From assembly GCA_947089135.1 (NCBI GenBank), contig CAMUJF010000018.1, positions 1-58,702 of the forward strand: DNA of 58,702 nucleotides, given 5' to 3'. This DNA comes from an uncultured Clostridia bacterium (GTDB lineage Bacteria > Bacillota > Clostridia > Oscillospirales > Ruminococcaceae). Position numbers and translations under genes: made by a program. The notes below the pieces were generated by a model that was not told where the DNA came from, did no database searches, and was given only the letters and a program-made list of their open reading frames with translations. Positions 48,815 through 58,154 of the stretch are shown piece by piece. Position 1 is the first letter of the stretch. The number at the start of each line of letters is the position of its first letter.

Positions 48815-51280
48815 TTATTCGGTTTGCTTGGGTAACCATTCCCATACCCGCATATCTTCCTGTCCGAGGGACCACATACACATCCCTCGCAGCTTCCATC
48901 GGTATGCTGCCTGGTTTGCCCAATAGATGAGGCTGTCCACATCCTGGTAGTAAAGGATGGAAAAGCCGTCCGAATCCCCAAGGAACAGCCTGGAAATCCA
49001 GATGTTGATGTCCCTGGGGATTATTTTTGCAGAGTAGTCGTTGCCGCACTCAAGCGGCATGATGTGGGAGTGGTAAAACTCGTAGTCCAGAGAGATGCTT
49101 TCGCTTCTGGTGGACGATTCTTCCACATCACTGGTCAGCGTGAACACCTGGAACTCCTCATCCCAGGTGCAGTTCGACCGTTCAATTCTGCCGTAGGAAG
49201 TTTCAGTACCATCCGGCATGATAACATCGAAACGCTCATACGGTTCGTATGTCCAGGCATCCCCCAGACGGAGCAGTTGGCAGTTGACAGGCATATCCGA
49301 GCGGATACCCGCATAGCCACCGCCACTGCTGACCGTAGCCGTAAAGCGCAGCGTGTACGAGGTGGAGGAATAGACCCGCACCTTGTTTCCACGCTTACGC
49401 ATCTCAATGGTGTAAACACTCGGATTGGAGCGGAGGTCTGCCTTTGCGGTCTTTGCATAGGATGCCGAGTAGCTTCCCTTGAGCGTTGACCCTTCGTAGA
49501 GTTCCAACCTCTGCGTATCGTAATTGATGCACAAAAACAGCGAACCGAGGAAAATGCCGGACTTGCCACCACCATCCGGCGGGATGATGATCTGTGCACG
49601 GAGATGAATGTCGGAAAATCCGTTATAGTTCCAGGCAAGCTGACCGTAGCCCTCAAGCTGCGAGTATGGGCGGTTGGCATCGCTGTTAAGGTCTTGCCAC
49701 ACATCCCATTCGCCGGAGAGCGTTGTCCAGTAGCTTTCCGGGATCTTCTGCTCATCACGGAAATCCTCATACCATACCAGTGCAGAGTCCGGCTTTCGGC
49801 GCAGCATTTCAAGTGTCAGCTTGAAGCCTGTCGCCGGTCCCACCATATCGCCATTGATGTCCTTGAATTTCCGTGGTGCAAGGGTGTATTCCGCATCACC
49901 TGCAGTAGGTTCTTCGGAAAAGTCCGTGCAGACACGGAAACCATAGAACTGGACACCGTTCACGCCCACAGAGATTTTCAGCGTATGCTCTCCGGCAGTG
50001 AGATTTGCACCCTTGGCGAGGGTTGCCCAGAAAGTGGTTCGCCAGTACGGCCACCATAGCCGATTCTCGGAAAAATGAACCGTGCTGCCATCCAGAGAAG
50101 CATAAATGCTGTTTTTATCCCAGAACGGATAACACAGCCGGACTGCCACATCGTAGGTGCCGTCCTCATCAATGGTGAACTTATAGGTGGCAGAGCCGTC
50201 CTCTCCCAAGGTCACAAGGGTCTTGGAAACAGAAACAATGCCGGAATAGCTGTCCGGCTCGGCATCGTGGTCAATGAGAATTTCTCCAAACTCGGTCTTT
50301 TGCTGCTTGGCATAAGCGGTCAGATAGTTCCTGCGGTTATAGACCTCTGCCATCTGGGGATAGGTTTTTGCCGTGGCATCTCTGCCTTCCATGTAGTCAT
50401 ACACATGAGGGAGCGCCCACGGACCCATATCGTAATCGTCCCAATAGGAAAGGATCGGAATGAAAGGCTGCGGTGGTGCATCATCGGTGAAGTTATACAC
50501 GCCCTGCATCCAGTATTTTGCAGCATAGTAGGTGTGGGATGTGCCACGGTAGTATTCGCCCAGATTTTCCGGGGTGTCATAGATCTGCCAGTTCCAACCG
50601 TAGGCAGGCATACCGAGGAATACCTTGTCTGGGTTCATCACCCGCACAGCATAATCGTACACACCCTCAAGCCAACTTCTCGGAGAGACAGGACCAGGAG
50701 CGGAACCTGCCCAAGCCATACCGTAGGTCATAATGGATGCGGTGTCGCAGTATTTATCCAGATCACCGTAAACGCACCAGTTCTCACCGCCGACCGAGCC
50801 GTTGACCGAAGTCATACCCGGCAGGCAGATGTTTATTTCCTTGGTAGGGTCATAGGCTTTCACGGTGCTGTAAATATGGGCGAACATGGCGGTGGACGCT
50901 TCGTGGGTGGAGTAATCGTCGCCTTTTTCCAGGTCGATATCCACACCGCTGCACCAGGGGTATTTCTCCATGATGCGGACGAGTTCGGAGCAGAAAGTGT
51001 CCTGTGCACCGTCCGTGTTGTCACGCAGGGCTTTGAAGATGGAGTTTGCACCGTCATTGGCAACGGTAAGCAGCCAACGGATGTGGGGCCATTTGTTGAT
51101 GTAGGTCAGCATATTGCTGATGGCAACACCGCTCTCGGTGATGGCGCCGGTCTTATCCACCTTAAAGGAAAACAGACCGATGGTATCGATGCGGTCACCG
51201 TAATCGCGCAGGGCTTCATACATTCTGGCATTGCCCATGAATGTCCAGACCATGATGCGTTTGCCTTTGAGTTTATCCAT
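48815..51280 (-). CDS. tail-associated GH18 glycosidase with lectin-like C-terminus
   Basis: 821 residues. The N-terminal GH18 TIM barrel has the catalytic SGVDIDLEKG (D114, D116, E118) plus MTYGMAW and GMPAYGW. From about 335, beta-rich carbohydrate-binding domains follow (CBM-like, then a concanavalin-like segment around LAWNYNGFSDIHLRAQIIIPP). Such domains hydrolyse N-acetylglucosamine polymers. Placed last in the tail module before the holin, it is probably a tail tip wall-degrading or receptor-recognition protein. Its ATG overlaps the upstream stop. Confidence 0.87.
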   Translation of the reverse strand: MDKLKGKRIMVWTFMGNARMYEALRDYGDRIDTIGLFSFKVDKTGAITESGVAISNMLTYINKWPHIRWLLTVANDGANSIFKALRDNTDGAQDTFCSELVRIMEKYPWCSGVDIDLEKGDDYSTHEASTAMFAHIYSTVKAYDPTKEINICLPGMTSVNGSVGGENWCVYGDLDKYCDTASIMTYGMAWAGSAPGPVSPRSWLEGVYDYAVRVMNPDKVFLGMPAYGWNWQIYDTPENLGEYYRGTSHTYYAAKYWMQGVYNFTDDAPPQPFIPILSYWDDYDMGPWALPHVYDYMEGRDATAKTYPQMAEVYNRRNYLTAYAKQQKTEFGEILIDHDAEPDSYSGIVSVSKTLVTLGEDGSATYKFTIDEDGTYDVAVRLCYPFWDKNSIYASLDGSTVHFSENRLWWPYWRTTFWATLAKGANLTAGEHTLKISVGVNGVQFYGFRVCTDFSEEPTAGDAEYTLAPRKFKDINGDMVGPATGFKLTLEMLRRKPDSALVWYEDFRDEQKIPESYWTTLSGEWDVWQDLNSDANRPYSQLEGYGQLAWNYNGFSDIHLRAQIIIPPDGGGKSGIFLGSLFLCINYDTQRLELYEGSTLKGSYSASYAKTAKADLRSNPSVYTIEMRKRGNKVRVYSSTSYTLRFTATVSSGGGYAGIRSDMPVNCQLLRLGDAWTYEPYERFDVIMPDGTETSYGRIERSNCTWDEEFQVFTLTSDVEESSTRSESISLDYEFYHSHIMPLECGNDYSAKIIPRDINIWISRLFLGDSDGFSILYYQDVDSLIYWANQAAYRWKLRGMCMWSLGQEDMRVWEWLPKQTE

Positions 51281-51843
51281 CAGATTGCGTCACCTCCATC
51301 TGTCATTTGTTGCAGTTCAAACAGCACCCTTGCGGATTTTCCAGTTTCCAGATTGACCCTATGCTTGGAGTCCCAGGCGGCGCTGTACTGATAAAAACCA
51401 TCTTTCGGTTCGGTGATGCCGTTTCTGGTGCATTCCCGCACCGAAGCAAGGAGCGCCAGGTCATCTTCGGCATGGAGGGCATTAGGAAAAACCACTCGTT
51501 GCCCACCAACACCCTGGTGCAAGGAAACCGATCCTGCCGCCATGTCCGACTTGGGATAGATGTGGATATCCAAGCCGCCGGAGGTCTCGCCAAGATTACA
51601 GACAATGACCGTTTCGGCGGAGCGAACCACGCCGTTGAACCAGACCTTATCGCTTTTCGCCAGCCTGCTCTCCGTGTGCGGAACATAGCCGGTCAGCGCC
51701 GGTCCTTCCTGCAGCATGAGGTCAGTGAACCAGATCGTGCCAGAGCAGTTGGTGACGGTAGGCTTCACCGTTACGCTCATGACACGCTTTTCCTGCTTTT
51801 TGTTTATGACCTCTGCCAGTCGGATGAATACGGGTTTAGCCAT
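51280..51843 (-). CDS. phage baseplate/tail protein, paralogue of the next small ORF
   Basis: About 187 residues from the ATG at 51843. The N-terminal part has VTVKPTVTNCSGTIWFTDLMLQEG, closely like ITVRICITNCSGTIYVTDLLLQPG in the ORF at 51836-52033. It resembles the last strands of a CBM4/9 sandwich. The rest has beta-rich segments with an aromatic cluster. Overlaps both neighbours by a few bases. No enzyme motif. Confidence 0.75.
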   Translation of the reverse strand: MAKPVFIRLAEVINKKQEKRVMSVTVKPTVTNCSGTIWFTDLMLQEGPALTGYVPHTESRLAKSDKVWFNGVVRSAETVIVCNLGETSGGLDIHIYPKSDMAAGSVSLHQGVGGQRVVFPNALHAEDDLALLASVRECTRNGITEPKDGFYQYSAAWDSKHRVNLETGKSARVLFELQQMTDGGDAI

Positions 51844-52033
51844 CAAGCACCCACTTCATCTCGCAGGGATGACCTACCCATCCCGTGGCAACAGAACCCG
51901 GCTGAAGCAGAAGGTCTGTTACATAAATTGTGCCGGAGCAGTTGGTGATACAGATACGCACCGTTATGGATTTGACCTTGGAAAAGTAGTTCTCCGGCGT
52001 GATCTTTTCCGTAGTTTTCGAGAAATAAGCCAT
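51836..52033 (-). CDS. small tail protein, C-terminal half of a CBM4/9-like sandwich
   Basis: 65 residues with a good ribosome binding site (TGGAGGTG) 12 bases after the stop of the hub gene. It reads as the continuation of the beta-sandwich that ends the previous protein (YEDGTTETRFIDLY) and contains the shared NCSGTI..TDL.LQ motif. Overlaps the next ORF by eight bases. Either a separate subunit or one half of a split domain. Confidence 0.75.
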   Translation of the reverse strand: MAYFSKTTEKITPENYFSKVKSITVRICITNCSGTIYVTDLLLQPGSVATGWVGHPCEMKWVLDG

Positions 52034-52045
52034 ATCGCACCTCCA

Positions 52046-54571
52046 TCAGTACAGGTCAATGAAACGGGTCTCGGTGGTGCCGTCCTCGTATTCGATGACC
52101 ACCTCAATGCCCACCTGGGCATCATCGGACAGCTTCTCCAAGTCCTCCGAAGCAATCTGCGCCGACAGCGTATAACTGCTGCGGTTGGACGGATACACGG
52201 TCTGGGACATACTCTTGGTCATATCCGCAACACCTACAGCCTTAAAGGATGCCGTGCCGGAAGCACCGTTTGCACCGTCTGCTTCAAAGCCGGAATTGAC
52301 CCAATAGGCCATGTCATCATCGGCACGGGAATTACGCAGATGATTGAACGGCACCAGTTCTCGGATGTCGTTATTGGAGACCACGCTCGTACCCTCAAGG
52401 GAGTCTGCGATGGTATCCAGGGTACTGACCGAACTGCCCAGGTTCTTCAGTGTAGTGGACAGTTCCAGAACGGTGTTCCAGGGTTCCTGTAGGTTGTACT
52501 CACGGCGCACGATGCGGGTAGTGACCGAAAGCCCCAACTCCTTATCCTCAACACGGACATAATCGCCCAGATTCCAGGCTTCATGCTCATAGCCCGTCAG
52601 AACGGACAAGTCCATCGCATTCAGCACATAGGACACGGTGGGCTTGCAGTATTCCGCAAGGCGCATGGCTGTAAATTCCTTCATCTGGTACGGGTTGGTG
52701 AAGGAGGAACAGTCCAGGGTTGTAATGCGGATTTCCTTGGAATAGGTGTAATCCTCAAGGTAAGGTTTGCCGCCGTTGATGTCCGAGAAGGTCAACCCGT
52801 CCGCACCCACGGCATATAGCCTGGTGACCAGAGAGCGGGTGTCCACGATACGCTCGATGCTTTTCATGTTCTTTTTATAAGCAAACAGCGCGCCGCTGTC
52901 CTTGCCATTGACCGTCAGCAGATGCACCAGTCGGTTCGGACAGTCAAAAACAAGGTCGCCGCCGTGTAGATTGGCAATGCTGCGGAGAATGGAAAGAGCG
53001 TTCTTTTCCGTGGAAGTCCAGGTGCGCTTGGTGGTAACATTGACCGTGCCGACACTCCATTCGGTGTCTGCCAGAGCGTAGGCCATCGCAACATCGGCAG
53101 TCTCGGCATCAAACTTCTTTTCTTCCTTACGGACAGAAAAGGTCAGGTCATAGAACTCTGCCTCGGCATATACCTGGGTAATGGTGCTGCCAGTGCTGTC
53201 CTTCACATCGGTAATGGTTCGGATTTTATAAACATCGTCAACGATCTGGATTTTCTTCTCGTTATCGATGTACTTTCGCTTGCTGTCACGGTACGGAATG
53301 CAGAAGGTCAAAGTATCCTCACCGTTGATTTCGCCCGTAACAATGATGTCGTAGGCATTTTCCAGAACCGCTTCCCATGCACCATTGCTGTCAAGAACCA
53401 CAGGTCTGGCATAGCCGATCTTCTCATAGGGAGCCTTGGGAATGTCATAGAGCCTGATATCCACCAGTTTCGGAGTTTTGGTGGTGTCCGAAGTGGTAAG
53501 CGTAACCTTAAAGCGGATATAGTTTCGGTTGGGAGATTGCAGCTTTCCGTCTGAGCCGACCACGATCCAGTCGCTCCAATCAGTGAGGTCATCACTGGTG
53601 GAGGTCTCCACGGATGCAATGGCGGTGACTCCCGCCGTGTACTCACTGGTGACGGACACCTTGCCCGTGCCGGAAAGATTGCAGTCAGCAGCTTTCGTAT
53701 AAATTACACCGCTTTCTGGGTAGACACCATCAGTGGATTTCAGCGTAACACCGCTTGCATCGGTAAGGGCATCCACATCGGAAGAACTGTCTGCGCCGTT
53801 GCAAAGGACGGTTGCTTTGAAAAAGTCAACCAAATCATCTGCGGTCAGTGGAGAATCACAGTCAAGGAACCAGTCATCAAAACCACCTGCGTAATAGTAG
53901 GAAGTGGCGTGCATACCGATAACCAGATCGGCAACACAAGAGCGGTTCAGTTCCCCGGTAAAGGTTAGTGTTTCAGATTTCCACACCTCGCCGGAAGAAC
54001 GGTCGCCCACCACATAGGTGAATTTCTTGTTGTTCGGCTCGATCACTCCGGCAATGAAATACCAACCGCCATTTACCAATTTGAAGGAAGGTGTCATAGA
54101 CTGGTCGAGGATCAGAGAGCCTGCGGAGTTGTACAGCATGATTCTCGGTTTGCCGGAATAAAGGGATAAATAGAAAATCGGCTGTCCGGGACCGTATCTG
54201 GTGTTGAAGATCGGACAGAAAGTATTACCCACCGAGTAAGTGGTAGGGTTCATCCAACCGCCCACAATGATGCGTTCACCAAGATTGGCAAAGATGCTGC
54301 CATCATTTGTGACCTGCAGGTGGGTCTTTTCAGAGGTCGGGTTGTTGATATTGAATCGGAACTGGCGACCTTTGGGGCTTTTGGAGAGGTTTGCGGTAGT
54401 GCCAGACCAGTTGATAATGGTAAAGTTGCGTCCGCAGCCGGATTCATCCACCAGTGAGGTATCTTCATCCGGCGCAGACTCATTAAAACGCCACAAGCCG
54501 GAGGCGGCATACTCTGCCGGAAATTCACCCGTGAAATCCGTCTGTTTATTCAAAATTGTTTTCAGAGACAT
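52046..54571 (-). CDS. phage tail hub/spike protein with LamG and Tal-like domains
   Basis: About 841 residues from the ATG at 54571, preceded by GGAGGTG; an ATG at 54601 would overlap dit. Order: LamG/concanavalin-like domain (about 25-255), a discoidin-like beta region (to about 385), a phage tail hub (Gp37/Tal-like) domain (about 390-720, with ARPVVLDSNGAWEAVLENA and VRVEDKELGLSVTTRI), and an unfinished CBM4/9-like sandwich at the C-terminus. It follows dit, as expected for the tail-tip hub. Carbohydrate binding by LamG is an inference. Confidence 0.85.
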   Translation of the reverse strand: MSLKTILNKQTDFTGEFPAEYAASGLWRFNESAPDEDTSLVDESGCGRNFTIINWSGTTANLSKSPKGRQFRFNINNPTSEKTHLQVTNDGSIFANLGERIIVGGWMNPTTYSVGNTFCPIFNTRYGPGQPIFYLSLYSGKPRIMLYNSAGSLILDQSMTPSFKLVNGGWYFIAGVIEPNNKKFTYVVGDRSSGEVWKSETLTFTGELNRSCVADLVIGMHATSYYYAGGFDDWFLDCDSPLTADDLVDFFKATVLCNGADSSSDVDALTDASGVTLKSTDGVYPESGVIYTKAADCNLSGTGKVSVTSEYTAGVTAIASVETSTSDDLTDWSDWIVVGSDGKLQSPNRNYIRFKVTLTTSDTTKTPKLVDIRLYDIPKAPYEKIGYARPVVLDSNGAWEAVLENAYDIIVTGEINGEDTLTFCIPYRDSKRKYIDNEKKIQIVDDVYKIRTITDVKDSTGSTITQVYAEAEFYDLTFSVRKEEKKFDAETADVAMAYALADTEWSVGTVNVTTKRTWTSTEKNALSILRSIANLHGGDLVFDCPNRLVHLLTVNGKDSGALFAYKKNMKSIERIVDTRSLVTRLYAVGADGLTFSDINGGKPYLEDYTYSKEIRITTLDCSSFTNPYQMKEFTAMRLAEYCKPTVSYVLNAMDLSVLTGYEHEAWNLGDYVRVEDKELGLSVTTRIVRREYNLQEPWNTVLELSTTLKNLGSSVSTLDTIADSLEGTSVVSNNDIRELVPFNHLRNSRADDDMAYWVNSGFEADGANGASGTASFKAVGVADMTKSMSQTVYPSNRSSYTLSAQIASEDLEKLSDDAQVGIEVVIEYEDGTTETRFIDLY

Positions 54572-54575
54572 ACCG

Positions 54576-55352
54576 TCACCTCCATCTGCTTTTGGCTCCA
54601 ATTTGAAGTTCGGTCAGCGCAGCATTGCTCACTTCCACGGTGACTGTGTTATCACCGACAGCCAGTGTCGGAAAGTTCAGTTCCTGCAAGTACGGCAGGC
54701 CGTTGCGGAGCGTTTCTTCGTTTTCATCCACCACATAGGCAGTCATCCTGTCGGTGTCCACCACAAGGGTCTCTCCCTCGGAAAGAGTGGCATTCATGAC
54801 CTTCATTTCTGTGCCGTTGGTGGTAATGCTGATATAATTGCTTGCCCCGGCAGTCAGTACACCTTTGATGCGGTAGACCGGCAAGGACTCAATATTGCCG
54901 ATGGTGCGGGTCACGGTATGGGTGCCTTCCTCAGTAATGGAGAAGGTCTCATCCGTCAGTGCGTAGGCAAATGGGTCTGGGCAGAAAAACTTCAGTTCAA
55001 AACTGCCTGCCGAGCGGACGAGCCGTTCACAGTCCACTGCATCATTCAGTCGTGCCATAAAATACCTGTCGGGAACATCATCAAACACAAGCTGATGAAG
55101 TCCCTGGGTGGGGTCAAGCCAGGCGGCAATGCTGTCCAGAGCGGAAACCAGTGCCGTAAAACTGTGCTTGGGATAGATGCTGCAATGGGCGGTGATTTCT
55201 CTGTAATCAAAGTCAGCGCCGAAGTCTGCAACACCGTATTTACCAGGCACGGTGGTGGTAAAGTTGCGAAGTTTACCACACACCTGCCAGGAGGTCAGAC
55301 GGGCTTTGATGCCCATACTGGCCGATGTAATATCGTTATAGGTAAAACCCAT
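54576..55352 (-). CDS. phage distal tail protein (Dit)
   Basis: 258 residues. The N-terminal half has the Dit pattern (GVADFGADFDYREITAHCSIYP; LDPTQGLHQLVFDDVPDRYFMARL; FELKFFCPDPFAY), and a C-terminal galectin-like beta domain follows. It connects the tail tube to the hub. Its order after the tape measure protein is standard for siphoviruses. Ribosome binding site AAAGGAGGG. Confidence 0.92.
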   Translation of the reverse strand: MGFTYNDITSASMGIKARLTSWQVCGKLRNFTTTVPGKYGVADFGADFDYREITAHCSIYPKHSFTALVSALDSIAAWLDPTQGLHQLVFDDVPDRYFMARLNDAVDCERLVRSAGSFELKFFCPDPFAYALTDETFSITEEGTHTVTRTIGNIESLPVYRIKGVLTAGASNYISITTNGTEMKVMNATLSEGETLVVDTDRMTAYVVDENEETLRNGLPYLQELNFPTLAVGDNTVTVEVSNAALTELQIGAKSRWR

Positions 55353-55368
55353 AGGTCAAAGCCCTCCT

Positions 55369-57927
55369 TTATGCTGTAGTGAAGTGACCCTGTGCGCGGG
55401 AGCCACTCTGAATAAGGTTGTAGAGTTCCTGGGAAATCTTGCGGATATCCTCCTCACTGCGGACAACCATCTGCTGAATGGTAATGAGCGCGCCATAGCC
55501 CATGCCGCCGATGCCAGAAGCGGTATCGTTGCGGTTGACCGTGCCATTGACGGTAAAGTCGGTCGGCAGCGCAGTGGTCATATCGTCAGCCAGACTGTGC
55601 ATCACATCGTTGATGTCACTACTCATGCCTTCAGCGGCAGCAACGGCATCTTTACCGTTGGCATTGATAGCCCCTGCCAGACCTTCCACCAACATCTCAC
55701 CGACCCAGCCCATTTCCTTGGACGGGGATGCGATACCGAAGAAGTCGCAGATACCATCCCAGATGGAGGAAATCCACCCGGACACCTTGTTCCAGAGCCA
55801 GGAAGCCAGGGACTGGATGCCTTGCCACAAGCCACGGACAAGGTTGCCGCCGACCTCGGCAAGTTGCGATACGCCCTTGCCGAAGGCAGAGACCAGACCC
55901 GCAAGGATCTGCGGTACAGCCTTTACGATTTCAACGATGATGGTCGGCAGATTGGCGATAAGGGAAATGAACAGTTCCACACCTGCCTGCACGATCTGGG
56001 GAATGCTGTTTATAAGGGCATTGACCACAGAACCGATGATTTCCGGGATAGCCGCCACAATGGTGGTGATAATCTCCGGCAGAGCTTGCACCAAAGAAAT
56101 CAGCAGGTCGATACCCGCCTGGATGATAAGCGGAATGCTGTCCAAAACAGCGGTGATGATGCCGTCAATGATCTGCGGGATAGCTTCCACCACAGCAACG
56201 ATAATGTCCGGCAACGCCGCCACCAAAGAGGTCAGAAGCTGAATGCCCGCTTCGATGATTTGAGGAATTGCGCCGAGAATGAACTCGACAATCGCTGTAA
56301 TAATGGAAGGCAGTGCTTCAATCAGCATAGGAATTGCGGCAAGCAAACCCTCTGCCAGTCCCATAATCAGTTGCAGGGCGGCATCGAGGATCATAGGCAG
56401 ATTGGAAATCAGCCCCTCCACGATGGTGATGATTGCCTGCACTGCGGCGGGGATAAGCTGCGGAAGTGCTGAGCCGATACCCTCCACCAGAGAAACGATG
56501 ATCTGAACGGCGGCATCCACCAGAAGCGGAAGGTTCTCGATCAGCGTGTTCACGATGGTCATCACCGCTTCAATGACTGCCGGGACCAGTTGTGGTATCA
56601 TCGTCAGCAGCGTAGTCAACACCTGGGAGAACAGATCGACCACGGTGTCCAGTAAAGTCGGGAGCAGATCACCTACGGTCGCAAGCAGTGCATTCAGTGC
56701 CGTTGGTAGAGCCGAGATGATATTCTCGATGACCGGGGTAATGTTGGTCAGCACATCCTGGAAGGCATTCACCACATTATTGCAAAGCTGCTCGATGTCA
56801 GCGTCTGCATTACCAAAGCCTACGATGAGGTTGTCGATTGCCGCCTTCATGGAGTTCATAGAACCTTCAATGGTGTGTTCCGCTTCGGCAGCGGTAGCAC
56901 CGGCAATGCCCATGCTCTCTTGAATGACATGGATGGCTTCGACCACATCAGCGTAGGAACTGATATCGTACTCGATGCCGGAAATAGCCTGGGCATCGGC
57001 AAGCAGACGTTCCATTTCAGTCTTAGTGCCGCCATAACCAAGTTTCAGGTTGTCCAGCATCGTGTAGTTCTGCTTGGCAAAACCCTGGTATGCTGTCTGA
57101 ATCATGGAAATGTCGGTGCCCATCTTATTGGCGTTATCCGCCATATCGGTGATAGCCATATCCGCATATTTGACTGCCGCCTCGGTGTCACCACCCAAAG
57201 AGGAAATCAATGCTGCGGAGAAAGATGTGACCGTGGACATATAGTCATTGGCGGACATACCCGCAGTTTTGTATGCATTATTTGCGTATTCCTGCAGGGA
57301 TGCGGAGGAGTCTTTGAACAGGGTGTCGATACCACCAACAAGCTGTTCATATTCGCTGTAGGCTTCCACCACGGCCTTGCCCAAGGACACAGCGGCGGCT
57401 GCGGCTGCAGCGACACAAGCACCCATAGCCACACCGACCGTTTTCAGAGTGCCGCCCAACTTGGAGAATTTCCCCTCGGAGTCATCGGCGGCATCTCCGG
57501 CATCATCCAGTTCCTCTTCCAGATCATCGGCACTGTCGGCAACATCGTCCATTTCACGCTCTGTATCATCCAGAGCTGCGTTGTTTCGGTCGAGTTCCCG
57601 CTCCATATCGTTCAGTGCAGCGGTGGCATTATTCAATTGGATCTGCCATTGCTGTGTTCTGCGGTCGTTTTCACCGAAGGACTCGGAGGCATTGGCAAGT
57701 GCCTGGCGCAAGGTTTCGATTTTCTGCTTCTGGGCTTCGATTTCCTTGTTCAGCACCTGGTTACGGGCAGTGAGGGCTTTCACGGAATTGTCGTTTTTAT
57801 CGAACTGCGACTGAACGACCTTCATTTCCGAGCCGAGGACTTTGAAGGACTGGTTGATTTCCGACAGAGCCTTCTTGAACTCTTTTTCGCCCTCAAGACC
57901 GATTTTTAAGCCAAAATCATCTGCCAT
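55369..57927 (-). CDS. phage tail tape measure protein
   Basis: 852 residues. Coiled coil at the N-terminus (about 15-155, with NKEIEAQKQKIETLRQALA and an Asp/Glu run), then a short hydrophobic stretch, the tape measure core, and six tandem 44-residue hydrophobic repeats starting at residues 421, 465, 509, 553, 597 and 641 (about IPQIIEAGIQLLTSLV... each). The C-terminus (VRGLWQGIQSLASWLWNKV, then a SPSKEMGWVGEML tail) is typical of phage proteins of this class. Sets tail length and is injected with DNA. Follows the frameshifted chaperone. Confidence 0.95.
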   Translation of the reverse strand: MADDFGLKIGLEGEKEFKKALSEINQSFKVLGSEMKVVQSQFDKNDNSVKALTARNQVLNKEIEAQKQKIETLRQALANASESFGENDRRTQQWQIQLNNATAALNDMERELDRNNAALDDTEREMDDVADSADDLEEELDDAGDAADDSEGKFSKLGGTLKTVGVAMGACVAAAAAAAVSLGKAVVEAYSEYEQLVGGIDTLFKDSSASLQEYANNAYKTAGMSANDYMSTVTSFSAALISSLGGDTEAAVKYADMAITDMADNANKMGTDISMIQTAYQGFAKQNYTMLDNLKLGYGGTKTEMERLLADAQAISGIEYDISSYADVVEAIHVIQESMGIAGATAAEAEHTIEGSMNSMKAAIDNLIVGFGNADADIEQLCNNVVNAFQDVLTNITPVIENIISALPTALNALLATVGDLLPTLLDTVVDLFSQVLTTLLTMIPQLVPAVIEAVMTIVNTLIENLPLLVDAAVQIIVSLVEGIGSALPQLIPAAVQAIITIVEGLISNLPMILDAALQLIMGLAEGLLAAIPMLIEALPSIITAIVEFILGAIPQIIEAGIQLLTSLVAALPDIIVAVVEAIPQIIDGIITAVLDSIPLIIQAGIDLLISLVQALPEIITTIVAAIPEIIGSVVNALINSIPQIVQAGVELFISLIANLPTIIVEIVKAVPQILAGLVSAFGKGVSQLAEVGGNLVRGLWQGIQSLASWLWNKVSGWISSIWDGICDFFGIASPSKEMGWVGEMLVEGLAGAINANGKDAVAAAEGMSSDINDVMHSLADDMTTALPTDFTVNGTVNRNDTASGIGGMGYGALITIQQMVVRSEEDIRKISQELYNLIQSGSRAQGHFTTA

Positions 57928-57944
57928 CTATACCACCTCCTTCG

Positions 57945-58154
57945 TCAGATTCCGTCCGGGATAATGTCATCGATGAACAATTCCCGCTTGGGCTTGGCAA
58001 GCCCGTTATATTGCTTGTGGCACTCCCAAAGGTCCAGGAGTAAACCAAACGGCATCAGCCACACCTCATCCTGCGACAGATGGAGGTGGGCGATGCCGTA
58101 ATATAAAAGTCGAGTAAATAACTCACCGTCACTTACTCGACCACTGCGTTTTTT
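57945..58154 (-). CDS. tail assembly chaperone T extension (made by -1 frameshift)
   Basis: An open frame in the -1 register relative to the G protein, from the slippery site to a TGA at 57945-57947. It encodes about 65 residues after the join (RSGRVSDGELFTRLLYYG to PKRELFIDDIIPDGI) and has no start or ribosome binding site of its own. Together with the upstream gene it gives a G-T fusion, as in many siphoviruses, that chaperones the tape measure protein. Confidence 0.82.
   Translation of the reverse strand, partial: KKRSGRVSDGELFTRLLYYGIAHLHLSQDEVWLMPFGLLLDLWECHKQYNGLAKPKRELFIDDIIPDGI

Noticed and set aside
50075..51391. Open frame of 438 codons on the plus strand
   Set aside because: Antisense to the GH18 gene; long only because of GC-rich phage codons. 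No ribosome binding site or family likeness.
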